From a virus: DNA of 64,000 nucleotides. The stretch covers positions 22,616 to 86,615 of the IMG/VR virus record IMGVR_UViG_3300042479_000727; one strand, 5' to 3'. A program made the translations under genes and the position numbers. The notes below the pieces were generated by a model. It worked only from the letters and a program-made list of their open reading frames with translations. It searched no databases and had not been told where the DNA came from. Positions 24,610 through 34,312 of the stretch are shown piece by piece. Position 1 is the stretch's first letter; each line of letters begins with the position of its first letter.

Positions 24610-25434
24610 ATGCGCTTCAAATTATATCGAGAATACGGTGCGTTAAACAGTCCTCCTGTGTTTGACGCTCTAGAACAAGGTTTAAAACAACTAGGGCATA
24701 CCATTGTGCATGACAACGAAGACGTGTCTGTGATTTGGTCTGTGCTATGGGCCGGTAGAATGCGTTCAAATAAAACAATCTACGAACAGTGTCGACAATC
24801 AGGCAAATCTGTGATGATCATAGAAGTAGGAAATCTGAAAAGAGGCGAAACTTGGCGCATCAGTCTCGACCATATCAACAATCTTGGCAGATTCGGCAAC
24901 GATATCAATCTCGATCCAACTAGACCTGAAAAATTAGGTGTTAAATTGCAGCCAATTGCCACCACACGTCGTGGCGAAATATTAATAGCCTGCCAACATC
25001 AAGAAAGTCTACAATGGCAAGGAATGCCTGCCATGAAAGACTGGGTAGCAGACACCATTGGAAAAATAAAACAACATACTCATAGAAGAATCCGTGTGAG
25101 ATATCATCCTCGGTCAGCATTTCCGTTCAAGCAATCTGGGGTGGAGGTAGAAAGACCCGTGCTTATACCCGATACCTATGACAGTTTTGATATTTTTTAC
25201 AATTATCATTGCGTGATCAACCATAACAGCGGACCAGCTATTCAAGCAGCCATAAATGGTGTTCCTATAATGTGTGATTCGTCTAGTCTAGCTGCAGATC
25301 TCAGCATCAAATGGTCAGAATTAGACAGTCCCTATGTGCCAGACAGAACTGAATGGTTTTTAAAACTATGTCACACCGAGTGGACCGTGGACGAAATACG
25401 TCAAGGCATACCAATTTCTAGATTATTCAGTTGA
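24610..25434 (+). CDS. GT-B-like paralogue 5 of 5
   Basis: 274 residues and the most diverged copy. It keeps RGEILIACQHQESLQWQGMP, W-V-A-D-T-I-G-K-I-K-Q-H-T-H-R, RVRYHPRSAF with the His-Pro, and the CVINHNSGPAIQAAINGVPIMCD block that corresponds to the F/Y-N-S-x-x-x-x-E-x-x-x-G-I/V-P signature. The final helix (WTVDEIRQGIPISRLF) also matches in pattern. Its stop codon TGA lies inside the -35 box of the next gene's promoter. Confidence 0.6.
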   Translation: MRFKLYREYGALNSPPVFDALEQGLKQLGHTIVHDNEDVSVIWSVLWAGRMRSNKTIYEQCRQSGKSVMIIEVGNLKRGETWRISLDHINNLGRFGNDINLDPTRPEKLGVKLQPIATTRRGEILIACQHQESLQWQGMPAMKDWVADTIGKIKQHTHRRIRVRYHPRSAFPFKQSGVEVERPVLIPDTYDSFDIFYNYHCVINHNSGPAIQAAINGVPIMCDSSSLAADLSIKWSELDSPYVPDRTEWFLKLCHTEWTVDEIRQGIPISRLFS

Positions 25435-25459
25435 CAACCAGAAATCAAGGCTGTATACT
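25431..25459 (+). promoter_or_regulatory. Sigma70 promoter, start site predicted on the ATG
   Basis: TTGACA, 17-nt spacer, TATACT, then six nt and the ATG at 25466. A normal sigma70 start site (about 7 nt after the -10) falls on the A of the ATG. There is no ribosome binding site. Confidence 0.8.
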
Positions 25460-25465
25460 TGAATA

Positions 25466-26650
25466 ATGTTACCATCAGAATTTGCCGAAGACATATTTGT
25501 TGAGTTTTATAAACTTGTTGCTCAACAAAAAATCTCCATACAAGGTCAAGATTTTTCACCCATCTCAAGTTTTCATGAAAAAATTATCAACAGCGGTGAG
25601 CTGACCAAAAATCAGGCGAATTTTCTCATAAAATTATTGGAAAAATACAAGATTGTATCTGCTCAGGCAGGTTTTGATTATAGGTCGCAACTACAAGATC
25701 TCAAATGGCGCAAGCCGTTTAGAGTGTTGGATCTCAGTAAAAAAATATATGTAGAACTGCGTGAAAACAAACTGGAAATTTGTCTAAAATTTCCGTATCA
25801 GCTGAAAAAAGAATTTGAAGATGAGATTGAACGTCGAGAAACTCTTTACGCTTACAGCTTTTGGGATCCCGATGATAAGGTAAGACGCTTAGATTTGTAT
25901 CAGTATAACTTAATCACATTATATGAATTTGTCTGTAAGCATAATTTTGAAATTGACGATACTTTTATGAACGTGTTGTCGGATGTAGAAGAAATTTGGC
26001 AAAATTCTGAGGATGCTACACCTTACAGCGAAGTTGATATAAATGGCGTTCAATTGAAAAACGCCAGTGACGAAACAGCGGAGTGGTGGCAAAGTAATAA
26101 AACTAGTAACATCAGCAAAGATTTGTTATTAGCTAAAAGTATGGGGTTTTTATACCAAGAAAAACCACATACTTTAGTGGAAAAAATCGCAGCCAGCCAA
26201 GAAAACAGCTTCTGGTTGAAAACCAATCAAGATTTTTTTGAGTTATCTAAATCTTTTTCCGGACAAATATGTATATTGCTAGATCGAAGCAGCGCCACAT
26301 TGCCGTGGCTGCAAAGTTTTGTAGCCGATGCTGAAAAAAGTGGAGTTGATCGTGAAGAAATCAAGGTGTGTTTTAGAGAAAACAAAGAATCCACTACTGG
26401 GCTGAATGACTGGATCAAGGTTGCAGGAGTTGGCGGCAAAGTCGAAACTGGTAGGATATTAATTTTTGAATCAAAGCCGGCTAAGTGGTTGTTTAAGACA
26501 AGCAATGATGTTACACTAGTAGTAACAAATAACATTTTCCCACCAACAAATACCATGGCACGGGATTGGTTTATGTGTCATCCCTGTGTGATATATCTTG
26601 GTGATACTAGACCAACAGAAACCAAAGGACAAAAAATTGTTGAACTGTAA
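25466..26650 (+). CDS. Conserved protein upstream of uvsW
   Basis: 394 residues, cytoplasmic, mainly helical in the first half. MLPSEFAEDIFVEFYKLV and a WRKPFRVLDLSKKIYVE segment are patterns I recall from a protein that sits beside uvsW in many T4-like phages. No catalytic motif is recognised. The link with UvsW in place suggests a repair or recombination partner. It has a canonical early promoter and a predicted leaderless start. Confidence 0.65.
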   Translation: MLPSEFAEDIFVEFYKLVAQQKISIQGQDFSPISSFHEKIINSGELTKNQANFLIKLLEKYKIVSAQAGFDYRSQLQDLKWRKPFRVLDLSKKIYVELRENKLEICLKFPYQLKKEFEDEIERRETLYAYSFWDPDDKVRRLDLYQYNLITLYEFVCKHNFEIDDTFMNVLSDVEEIWQNSEDATPYSEVDINGVQLKNASDETAEWWQSNKTSNISKDLLLAKSMGFLYQEKPHTLVEKIAASQENSFWLKTNQDFFELSKSFSGQICILLDRSSATLPWLQSFVADAEKSGVDREEIKVCFRENKESTTGLNDWIKVAGVGGKVETGRILIFESKPAKWLFKTSNDVTLVVTNNIFPPTNTMARDWFMCHPCVIYLGDTRPTETKGQKIVEL

Positions 26651-28091
26651 GTTAACAATCAAAGACGAAGTAAACATCAAGGTAGAAGGGCTACGAGTTG
26701 AAACACGACGGAAAATTGTCAATAAATTAAAGTTCGATTTACCTTATGCCCGACACATGCCGGCCTATAAACTAGGACGTTGGGACGGAACTAAAACTTA
26801 TTTTAACATTGGCGGCAGTGGATATCTTGCACACCTTGATGTGATTCTAGCAGTAATTGATGATGAAGGTTATGACATCGAAGTCGAAGATCTTAGACCG
26901 CATCAGGAATTAAAATTTGCTGCTATCGATGAAAATTACTGGGCCGACAAAGGCAAAGTCTGGCCCAAAGGACATCAACAGGCAGGAGAACCTATTGTTC
27001 TAAGAGACTATCAGTATGAGGTAATCAACAAGTTTTTAGAGAATCCTCAGGCCTTGCAAGAAGTAGCCACTGGTGCTGGAAAAACAATTACCACAGCAAC
27101 TTTAAGCCATCTATGCGAACCTTATGGTCGCACAATGGTAGTTGTTCCTAATAAATCGTTGGTGGTTCAAACTGAAGAAGATTACAAGAACCTAGGCCTG
27201 GATGTTGGTGTTTACTTCGGAGATAGAAAAGAATTAGGTAAGACACATACCATATGCACCTGGCAAAGTTTGAATGTGTTAGACAAGAAAAGCTATGACA
27301 ACGACACCATGACATTGGCAGAATTCTGTGAAGGAGTCTGCGCGATCATTGTTGACGAAGTGCATCAAGCCAAGGCAGAAGTATTGACCAAACTACTGAC
27401 ACAAAACTTTCGTAACTGTGCCATACGCTGGGGACTCACCGGAACTGTGCCTAAAGAACAGTGGGAGTTTCAAGGTATATTGGCCAGTATAGGTCCTGTG
27501 ATAAATCAAGTATCTGCGTATGATTTACAGGAAAAAGGTGTGTTAGCACAATTGAATATCAATGTGTTACAGACCACAGATGTGCAGGTGTTTAATTCAT
27601 TCCAGGACGAATACTCATTTCTTGTCACAGACGATAATCGGCTACAATGGATCGCCGGTAAGATCACTGCGTTATCTGCTACCGGTAATACTCTGGTGTT
27701 AATTAACAGAATCGATACAGGAAAAAAATTAATTGACTTAATACCAGAGGCAGTGTTTGTCAGCGGCGGTATGAAACTCGATGATCGCAAGGAAGAATAT
27801 GATGAAATTAAAACAAGTGATGGCAAGATTATTTTGGCGACTTATGGTGTGGCCGCTGTGGGTATTAATATTCCACGTATTTTTAATTTGGTTCTTCTTG
27901 AACCCGGAAAGAGCTTTGTCCGTGTTATACAAAGCATTGGGCGAGGCATTAGAAAAGCAGAAGACAAAGATCACGTAGAGATCTGGGATATTACCAGCAC
28001 CTGCAAATATGCCAAGCGGCACCTAACAGAAAGAAAAAAGTTTTATAAAGAGGCCAAATACCCCTTTACCATTACCAAGGTTAATATATGA
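26598..28091 (+). CDS. uvsW: UvsW-like SF2 DNA helicase
   Basis: Branch-migrating helicase that resolves R-loops and recombination intermediates. Motif I ATGAGKT near residue 157, motif II DEVH near 252, motif III GLTGTVP, motif V-type TYGVAAVGINIP and motif VI SIGRGIRK. The N-terminal 100 residues form the double-stranded DNA-binding type domain of UvsW. The start is uncertain: the ATG at 26598 overlaps the previous gene by 53 nt; the TTG codons at 26638 or 26641 would shorten the overlap. Confidence 0.9.
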   Translation: MVILDQQKPKDKKLLNCKLTIKDEVNIKVEGLRVETRRKIVNKLKFDLPYARHMPAYKLGRWDGTKTYFNIGGSGYLAHLDVILAVIDDEGYDIEVEDLRPHQELKFAAIDENYWADKGKVWPKGHQQAGEPIVLRDYQYEVINKFLENPQALQEVATGAGKTITTATLSHLCEPYGRTMVVVPNKSLVVQTEEDYKNLGLDVGVYFGDRKELGKTHTICTWQSLNVLDKKSYDNDTMTLAEFCEGVCAIIVDEVHQAKAEVLTKLLTQNFRNCAIRWGLTGTVPKEQWEFQGILASIGPVINQVSAYDLQEKGVLAQLNINVLQTTDVQVFNSFQDEYSFLVTDDNRLQWIAGKITALSATGNTLVLINRIDTGKKLIDLIPEAVFVSGGMKLDDRKEEYDEIKTSDGKIILATYGVAAVGINIPRIFNLVLLEPGKSFVRVIQSIGRGIRKAEDKDHVEIWDITSTCKYAKRHLTERKKFYKEAKYPFTITKVNI

Positions 28092-28729
28092 TACATCCTC
28101 TTGAACCTACTCAGTTTTCTGAAAACACATTTAACTGGGATTTTTACGATACTGATTTTTTCTTTAGCCCAGATGGCACACAAGAATTCCCTAATCACCA
28201 TTGTAAAAAAACGTGGGTAGCTAGTCTTCCTTTTATTACAGAAAAAAGAAATGCTATAGATGTTGGTTGTAGAGACGGCGAATATACAAGATATCTTCAC
28301 AAAGATTTTAATCATGTTTTTTGTTTTGATTATCGAAGAAGAAAATTATTTCATAAAAATGTTGACCTATCTAAAATTACACATTTTAAATGTGCGTTGG
28401 GTGAAGAACATAAAATTATAAAGGTAAGCGGTGGTGGAAGTATAACTGCTGGAAAAGTACCGCAAGAAAAGTGGTATGATGAACAGCTATACACTATAGA
28501 TGAATTTAATTTTTCAGATATTGATTATATTAAAATTGATGTAGACGGATACGAATTAAATGTTTTACAAGGTGCAGTTAACACCATTAAAAAATACAAT
28601 CCTCTGTTGGTTGTAGAACAAGAAAACAGTGATACTAGAGCAATTGATTTCTGTAAGATCAATTTTAACTATGACATTTTAGCATGGGATGCTGATCACC
28701 GAAACGTAATACTAGGAAAATTAAAATGA
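28088..28729 (+). CDS. FkbM family methyltransferase
   Basis: 213 residues. KRNAIDVGCRDGEYTRYL (motif I, about 56), VFCFDYRRRKLF (motif II), IDYIKIDVDGYELNVLQGA (about 145-163) and PLLVVEQE are the set expected of FkbM-type SAM methyltransferases. Probably O-methylates a sugar. It is AT-rich compared with uvsW, begins inside its stop codon (ATGA), and is cargo between two conserved core genes. Confidence 0.85.
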   Translation: MIHPLEPTQFSENTFNWDFYDTDFFFSPDGTQEFPNHHCKKTWVASLPFITEKRNAIDVGCRDGEYTRYLHKDFNHVFCFDYRRRKLFHKNVDLSKITHFKCALGEEHKIIKVSGGGSITAGKVPQEKWYDEQLYTIDEFNFSDIDYIKIDVDGYELNVLQGAVNTIKKYNPLLVVEQENSDTRAIDFCKINFNYDILAWDADHRNVILGKLK

Positions 28730-29232
28730 GAATACTCACACTAAACAATGAAGCATTTGATCTAAACGAATTGCCGGATCAAGTAGACGAAGATACAAGA
28801 TTTTCGGTGCTGGATAATTCAAATCCACAGGATCCAGATTTTTATTTCATGCCTTTGATATTTTTAGAATCGTTTAATTCACCGGCTATAGTGCTGAACA
28901 TAGGAGGCTATGAAGTGCAAATGCCTTTGGATTGGTGCATGGTAGTAGGTGACAAAGATTGTGGGCTTGATCCCGAAGTGTTACCGTTGACTAGTATCAA
29001 TGAGCGTGGATTTGACGCACTAGTGTTTAATCCGATCAAAGGCTTTAGAGCAGAATATATGCCTATAGAAATTGTTAATATCTATCAGGATGTGCGTTGG
29101 TATTTTCCTAAGATGAAAAACGGACAATTATTAACTGTGCCGCTCAGCGAGGAGGTCAATCCACCTTGCGTGTTCTTTGTCAAAGAAGTTTCAAGACAAA
29201 GCGAAGTTTTGCAATTACATAAATTGATCTGA
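28726..29232 (+). CDS. Conserved T4-like phage protein downstream of uvsW
   Basis: 168 residues, starting MRILTLNNEAFDLNELP. The segments NPQDPDFYFMPLIFLESFNSPA, INERGFDALVFNPIKGFR and DVRWYFPKMKNGQLL recur, as I recall, in a conserved protein next to uvsW in marine T4-like phages. The fold looks beta-rich. No known function; core rather than cargo because of codon style and context. Confidence 0.65.
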   Translation: MRILTLNNEAFDLNELPDQVDEDTRFSVLDNSNPQDPDFYFMPLIFLESFNSPAIVLNIGGYEVQMPLDWCMVVGDKDCGLDPEVLPLTSINERGFDALVFNPIKGFRAEYMPIEIVNIYQDVRWYFPKMKNGQLLTVPLSEEVNPPCVFFVKEVSRQSEVLQLHKLI

Positions 29233-29258
29233 TTAAATACACACATTAAGGAGATAGC

Positions 29259-29603
29259 ATGAAAGCAGGAAAAGTATGGGGACAGACAGAATTGTTAGAA
29301 GCCAACGGTGTATTAGAATTTCATCGTATTGAAGCCAACGCCGGTGGAGTATGTTCTAAGCATAAACACAAATACAAGTGGAATGGATTCTTTGTCGAGT
29401 CCGGTGAAATGATTATTCGTGTATGGAAAGGCAATTATGATCTCGTAGACGAAACTTTGTTAAAGGCAGGCGAATATACAAAGGTTGCTCCGGGCGAATA
29501 TCATCAATTTGAAGCAGTCACAGACTGTGTAGCATTTGAATTATATTGGGCAGAATTTGATCACGATGACATTGAGCGTGAAACTGTGGGGTATTCAAAA
29601 TGA
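29259..29603 (+). CDS. Cupin-domain protein
   Basis: 114 residues, single-domain cupin. SKHKHKYKWNGFFVESGEM supplies the first cupin motif (His-x-His and the Glu), and PGEYHQFEA the second (His). Such small cupins bind metals and act as sugar isomerases or epimerases, or bind sugars; here it starts the second glycan block. A late-like motif (ATTAAATA) and an AAGGAGA ribosome binding site precede the ATG, so this transcript has a leader. Confidence 0.8.
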   Translation: MKAGKVWGQTELLEANGVLEFHRIEANAGGVCSKHKHKYKWNGFFVESGEMIIRVWKGNYDLVDETLLKAGEYTKVAPGEYHQFEAVTDCVAFELYWAEFDHDDIERETVGYSK

Positions 29604-30199
29604 CAAAACAGTGGTTAGGCAGTGGCGGGCTCTGGGAAACAGAATTATATCAAAGCCACAAGAAAGAAAATTTTGAAATTCTAGATAAATTCTTAGGCAG
29701 CGCACCAATGAAGATTTTAGATATTGGCTGCGGGCTTGCTTGGGAATCGAGAATGTTCAATGAAAAATATAATTCCGAGCTGTGGTTGTTAGACGGCGAT
29801 ACTAAAGATAACGACTCTAAATCTCCCGAAGCATCAACTGGAAAATATAATAAGACAGCTAACGATTTCTTATTCTATCATCCATTGTCAGAGGTAGACG
29901 CAGAATTAAAAAAATTAGGCACTAAAAAATATCATTTAATTGATTGCAATAATATTAATATTCCAGAAGATGTTAAATTTGATTTGATTACGTCGTGGGT
30001 GTCTTGTGGTTTTCACTATCCTGTAAACACTTATAAAGATTTGATATTAAAACATTCACATGCAAATACGAGAATTATAATGGATTTGCGAGTGATATAC
30101 AAAAAGACTAATATGCCCGAGCAAGAAGACGGCGTAGAAATTGTTAATGTGATTAATCAACGAAACAAATATATAATGGCTGAGGTAAAACTATCATGA
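29600..30199 (+). CDS. Class I SAM-dependent methyltransferase
   Basis: 199 residues. MKILDIGCGLAWESRMF (about 36-52) is motif I, and SELWLLDGDT supplies the acidic loop. DLITSWVSCGFHYP matches motif IV position. Likely small-molecule or sugar methyltransferase. Overlaps the preceding and following genes by 4 nt. AT-rich. Confidence 0.75.
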   Translation: MTKQWLGSGGLWETELYQSHKKENFEILDKFLGSAPMKILDIGCGLAWESRMFNEKYNSELWLLDGDTKDNDSKSPEASTGKYNKTANDFLFYHPLSEVDAELKKLGTKKYHLIDCNNINIPEDVKFDLITSWVSCGFHYPVNTYKDLILKHSHANTRIIMDLRVIYKKTNMPEQEDGVEIVNVINQRNKYIMAEVKLS

Positions 30200-30966
30200 T
30201 ATCAATAGTAATGGCATATTATAATCGATTAGAATTATTAAGACATACTCTAAAAACATTTATTCAAAGTCGGGAAAAAGACTTTGAAGTAATAATTGTA
30301 GATGATTTTAGCAATTTAGAAAACAGTTTAGATACTGTTCCTAGTGAATTTCCGTCGCTGAATATTAAAATAATTAAAATGTCAGATCGAGGATCTAAGA
30401 CTTGGTTTAATCCCTGTGTGCCGTATAATGTTGGATTCCGTGAAAGTTCTGGTGACAAAATTATTATTCAAAATCCAGAGTGCTGTCATCAAGGCGATGT
30501 AATCTCATATGTGAATCAAACATTAACTGATGACAATTATCTAACCTTTCATTGCTGGGCATGTAACAAAGGCGATGTAAGAATTCTACATCAAGGCGGT
30601 ACAATAGATGTAGGCGGAACAAAATCTAGTAAAACAAAATGGGTTAATCATAGTGTTCACCATCCAGTGGGATATCACTATACCTCGGCAATTACTAGGA
30701 AGAACTTGTGTGAATTAAATGGTTTTGACGAAGAATTTGCTTTCGGTCATAGTTATGATGACGACGAATTTTTACAAAGAATTAAAAATAAAAAATTAAA
30801 TGTAACGTTTGTTGAAGCACCGTATGTTATACATCAATGGCACCCTAAAATGTATAATAACCCGCTGGCGCCGCCAGCAACTGTTAATAATCAACAATTA
30901 CTTGCCAAATTGCAAGCATCTGTTCCCCCCACTATTAGAGCTAATAATAAGGACAATATTAAATGA
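30196..30966 (+). CDS. Family 2 glycosyltransferase
   Basis: 256 residues. Starts MISIVMAYYNRLELLRHTL, followed by EVIIVDDFSN, the nucleotide-binding D-D pair of GT2. TRKNLCELNGFDEEFAFG then YDDDEFLQRI gives the GT2 acceptor-side pattern with the E/D-D catalytic region. Probably transfers a sugar onto a growing glycan. Coupled by overlaps to both neighbours. Confidence 0.85.
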   Translation: MISIVMAYYNRLELLRHTLKTFIQSREKDFEVIIVDDFSNLENSLDTVPSEFPSLNIKIIKMSDRGSKTWFNPCVPYNVGFRESSGDKIIIQNPECCHQGDVISYVNQTLTDDNYLTFHCWACNKGDVRILHQGGTIDVGGTKSSKTKWVNHSVHHPVGYHYTSAITRKNLCELNGFDEEFAFGHSYDDDEFLQRIKNKKLNVTFVEAPYVIHQWHPKMYNNPLAPPATVNNQQLLAKLQASVPPTIRANNKDNIK

Positions 30967-31496
30967 AACACAATATAAACGGAAAACGAGCTTCATCGAA
31001 CGACGAGCTAATGAGATATCTACACTCCGTTGTTAAAGAAGGAGATTCTATTTTAGATCTCGGATGCGGTCCGAAATTATATTCAGATCCATTTAAAGAC
31101 AGATGTAGCAAAATTATCACAATTGATGCATGGGAGTCAGTGAATCCAGATTTTGTAGCAGACCTAGAAACTGTTGATCTAAACACCTTATTAGGCGGTG
31201 AGAAATTTGATTATGTTTTAATGATAGATTTTATCGAACACCTTGATAAAGATGCAGGCATTCGTCTTTTAGATTCTGTGAAAACTCTTACCACTAAAAA
31301 AATTGTATTATTGACTCCGTTAGAAGAAATTTGGGATGATAATCATAAAAATGTAAATGATCCAAGATTATGGTGCTATGGTAATACTTTTGACATACAT
31401 AAAAGTCTTTGGCATAAAGAAGATTTTACAGACTGGACACCATTAGACTTACCTAGTCTTTGCCATTATTTTGTTGGGGTATTTCCAAATGACTAA
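30963..31496 (+). CDS. SAM-dependent methyltransferase
   Basis: 177 residues. DSILDLGCGPKLYSDPF (motif I), KIITIDAWE (motif II), FDYVLMIDFIEHLDK (motif IV) and KKIVLLTPLEEIWD (motif VI region). A compact class I fold. Substrate unknown; the next gene is the nucleotide-sugar epimerase, so a sugar is likely. Confidence 0.8.
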   Translation: MKHNINGKRASSNDELMRYLHSVVKEGDSILDLGCGPKLYSDPFKDRCSKIITIDAWESVNPDFVADLETVDLNTLLGGEKFDYVLMIDFIEHLDKDAGIRLLDSVKTLTTKKIVLLTPLEEIWDDNHKNVNDPRLWCYGNTFDIHKSLWHKEDFTDWTPLDLPSLCHYFVGVFPND

Positions 31497-32562
31497 GGTT
31501 CTAACAATTTTAGGAACAAGACCTGAGATTATAAGACTATCTAGAATTATTCCTAAACTTGATAACATTGTTGATCATAAAATATTGCATACCGGTCAAA
31601 ATTATGATAAAAATTTAAATGATGTATTCTTCAAAGAATTGAGTTTAAGAAACCCAGATTATGTAATTGACAATAAATCTGTATCCTTTGCAGAACAAAT
31701 TGGTAATACATTTGTAGGTGTTGAAAAATTTGTAAACGAATTTAAGCCTGATAAAGTTTTGATATTGGGCGACACCAATTCAGGCCTAGCAGCAATTATA
31801 TGTGAAAGATTAGGCATTCCGGTCTATCATATGGAAGCTGGCAATCGTTGTTATGATCTTAAAGTTCCTGAAGAAAAGAATAGAAAAATTATTGATGCCG
31901 TGTCTAGTATAAATTTACCTTATACTGAGTTAAGCCGTCAAAATTTATTGCGTGAAGGTGCTGCAAACAACAAAGTATTTGTCACGGGGAATCCAATTAA
32001 AGAAGTAATAGATTTTTATGCAAATGAAATAGACAGTTCTCCTATATTATCAGCACTTAATCTTGAAAAAAATAACTACATTATAGCCACAGCGCATCGA
32101 GCAGAAAATGTTGATGTTAACGATCGGTTGATTAATATTTTTGAAAGTTTTGAAGAAATATCTAAAGAATATAAGATAGTGTTTAGTTGTCATCCTAGAA
32201 CCAAACAAAAATTAGCAAAGTTTAATATTTTAGTTGATAATCCAAACATTATAATAACGGAACCTTTGGGGTTTTTTGATTTTGTCAACTTAGAAAAAAA
32301 TGCACATATGGCAATTAGCGATTCAGGAACGGTTCAAGAAGAAATGTGTTTATTCGGTATACCAACAATTACCATTAGAGATACAACAGAAAGACCAGAA
32401 ACAGTTTGGTGCGGCTCTAACGTAATTAGCGGCTTGGATAAAGAAAATATTGTTGCCTGCTTTAACAGAATGAAGTCAGCTGACAGGAACTGGAAAATAC
32501 CTGAAGAGTACAATCAAAATAATGTATCAGACGTAGTTGTTAACATACTACTGTCGAACTAA
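31489..32562 (+). CDS. UDP-N-acetylglucosamine 2-epimerase family (WecB/CapG/WbvD)
   Basis: 357 residues from the ATG at 31489 (8 nt overlap). The family signature is complete: GTRPEIIRLSRIIPKL, HTGQNYD, LGDTNSGLAA, HMEAGNRCYD, TAHRAENVD, ISDSGTVQEE. Together with the dehydratase (33320) and reductase (34309) it forms a three-enzyme set from UDP-GlcNAc to an L-configured 2-acetamido-2,6-dideoxyhexose (UDP-L-FucNAc or UDP-L-QuiNAc). In those pathways the 2-epimerase acts last. Confidence 0.88.
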   Translation: MTKVLTILGTRPEIIRLSRIIPKLDNIVDHKILHTGQNYDKNLNDVFFKELSLRNPDYVIDNKSVSFAEQIGNTFVGVEKFVNEFKPDKVLILGDTNSGLAAIICERLGIPVYHMEAGNRCYDLKVPEEKNRKIIDAVSSINLPYTELSRQNLLREGAANNKVFVTGNPIKEVIDFYANEIDSSPILSALNLEKNNYIIATAHRAENVDVNDRLINIFESFEEISKEYKIVFSCHPRTKQKLAKFNILVDNPNIIITEPLGFFDFVNLEKNAHMAISDSGTVQEEMCLFGIPTITIRDTTERPETVWCGSNVISGLDKENIVACFNRMKSADRNWKIPEEYNQNNVSDVVVNILLSN

Positions 32563-32571
32563 GGACAATTG

Positions 32572-33327
32572 ATGAAAAAGAAATATGTAGAATTTGACAA
32601 ATTTGATCTAGAAGATCTTTCTAACGAATTTCAATCTAAGCAACCGTTTAACTATATTGCTATAGATGATTTTTTTACAGAAAAAGTTATTAATGAAACA
32701 CTAACTGACTTCAACAATGAAAATTTTGAAAGTTGGGACAAGCGTAATCACGATAAGATTCAAATTAAATGGCGTAGTGATTGGAAAGACGATAGTGATG
32801 TTCCTGCTAACACATTGGATTTAATTAATTTTTTAAATGGTGGAACATTTTTAAGATTCTTATCTAAGCTAACTGGAATTAATGGGCTTATTCCTGATCC
32901 CTATCTAACAGGCGGCGGATTTAACCAGATCAATACAGGCGGCACACTAGCAGTACACGCAGACGGCAACTGGCACGATCTAATGGGAGTACACAGAAGA
33001 TTAAATGTTATCCTATACTTAAACGATAATTGGCAAGAAGAATGGGGAGGCCATTTAGAAATGTGGTCTAGAACCCCCGACAACAAACCAGGAGTATGCG
33101 TTGATAAAATTAGTCCATTACTTAACAGACTGGTTGTATTTAGAACTGACGATTTTAGTTTTCACGGTCATCCTACTCCGTTAAAATGCCCCGAAGATAG
33201 AAGTCGTAGATCATTAATTTTGTATTACTATACAAATACAAGACCTGCAGAGGAAGTGGAATCTTTGGATAACAAACATAGAGCATTATTCCACAACCCA
33301 GATGACATCGGAGTAAAATATGAATGA
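32572..33327 (+). CDS. 2-oxoglutarate/Fe(II) oxygenase
   Basis: 251 residues (start at ATG 32572; a TTG just upstream is unlikely). The double-stranded beta-helix iron site is readable: LAVHADGNW (His-x-Asp), then DDFSFHGHPTPL (distal His) and RRSLILYYYT with the Arg that would bind 2-oxoglutarate. Similar proteins occur in glycan gene clusters. It may hydroxylate a sugar or a protein. It overlaps the dehydratase gene. Confidence 0.75.
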   Translation: MKKKYVEFDKFDLEDLSNEFQSKQPFNYIAIDDFFTEKVINETLTDFNNENFESWDKRNHDKIQIKWRSDWKDDSDVPANTLDLINFLNGGTFLRFLSKLTGINGLIPDPYLTGGGFNQINTGGTLAVHADGNWHDLMGVHRRLNVILYLNDNWQEEWGGHLEMWSRTPDNKPGVCVDKISPLLNRLVVFRTDDFSFHGHPTPLKCPEDRSRRSLILYYYTNTRPAEEVESLDNKHRALFHNPDDIGVKYE

Positions 33328-34312
33328 TAGTATTTTTGACAACGCACGAATTTTAATTACAGGCGGCACTGGCTCGTGGGGGCAAACACTGACTCGATTA
33401 ATGCTTGAAAAACACAACCCTAAAGAAATTATTATTTTTTCAAGAGGTGAACTTCAGCAGGTATTAATGCAACGTAAGTTTAAAAATCTCAATATCAAAT
33501 ACATCATAGGAGATGTTAGAGACTACGAAGCAGTTAAGTTTGCTACTAAGAATGTTGATTATATTTTTCACATGGCTGCTCTTAAACACGTACCTATCTG
33601 CGAAGATCAACCTCAGGAAGCTATTAAAACAAATGTAATAGGTACAACAAATGTTGTTAATGCTGCGATTGAAAATCGTGTTAAAAAAGTCATCGATGTA
33701 TCCACCGACAAGGCAGTTGAGCCATTGAACTTATACGGAATGACTAAAGCTGTGGGTGAAAAGTTGATTATTCAAGCCAACGATCTAACCGATCATACTA
33801 GATTTGTCTGTGTACGTGGAGGCAATGTTATGGGATCTAATGGCAGTGTTATTCCATACTTTATAGAACAGATCCGTAACGGTGGACCGGTTACTATCAC
33901 TGATCTAAGAATGACTCGATTCTTCTTAACACTCGAAGAAGCTATTGGTTTACTATTTAAAGCTGCCGAAGAAAGTATAGGTGGTGAAACATTTGTAATG
34001 AATATGCCAGCGGCATACATCAAAGATATCGCAGACATTTTGATAGATGTCTACGGCGATGCAGAAATTACAGAGATGGGGAGTAAACCCGGTGAAAAAT
34101 TAGATGAGATGCTGATATCAAAACACGAAGCAGTAATGTCATACAAATATGACGATGCATATTTTGTGATACTACCATTTAATCCTAAACAAACATTAAT
34201 AGACAAGTATAGCAGCTTAGAGAAGTTTTCAGAAGAAGAGTTTAGTTCTAAAACATTTATTATGCAACGCAATGCCATTAAAGAAATGCTTAAGAAAGGC
34301 AATTTTATATGA
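33320..34312 (+). CDS. UDP-GlcNAc 4,6-dehydratase (CapE/PseB family)
   Basis: 330 residues, SDR fold. ARILITGGTGSWGQTLTRLM gives the Rossmann NAD motif (GGTGSWG at 14-20); HMAALKHVPICEDQPQEA and TNVIGTTNVVNAA are family hallmarks; the catalytic Tyr-x-x-x-Lys is in NLYGMTKAVGEK, with Met after Gly as in the CapE/PseB group. It removes water from UDP-GlcNAc and often inverts C5. It is placed between the epimerase and reductase genes. Confidence 0.88.
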   Translation: MNDSIFDNARILITGGTGSWGQTLTRLMLEKHNPKEIIIFSRGELQQVLMQRKFKNLNIKYIIGDVRDYEAVKFATKNVDYIFHMAALKHVPICEDQPQEAIKTNVIGTTNVVNAAIENRVKKVIDVSTDKAVEPLNLYGMTKAVGEKLIIQANDLTDHTRFVCVRGGNVMGSNGSVIPYFIEQIRNGGPVTITDLRMTRFFLTLEEAIGLLFKAAEESIGGETFVMNMPAAYIKDIADILIDVYGDAEITEMGSKPGEKLDEMLISKHEAVMSYKYDDAYFVILPFNPKQTLIDKYSSLEKFSEEEFSSKTFIMQRNAIKEMLKKGNFI

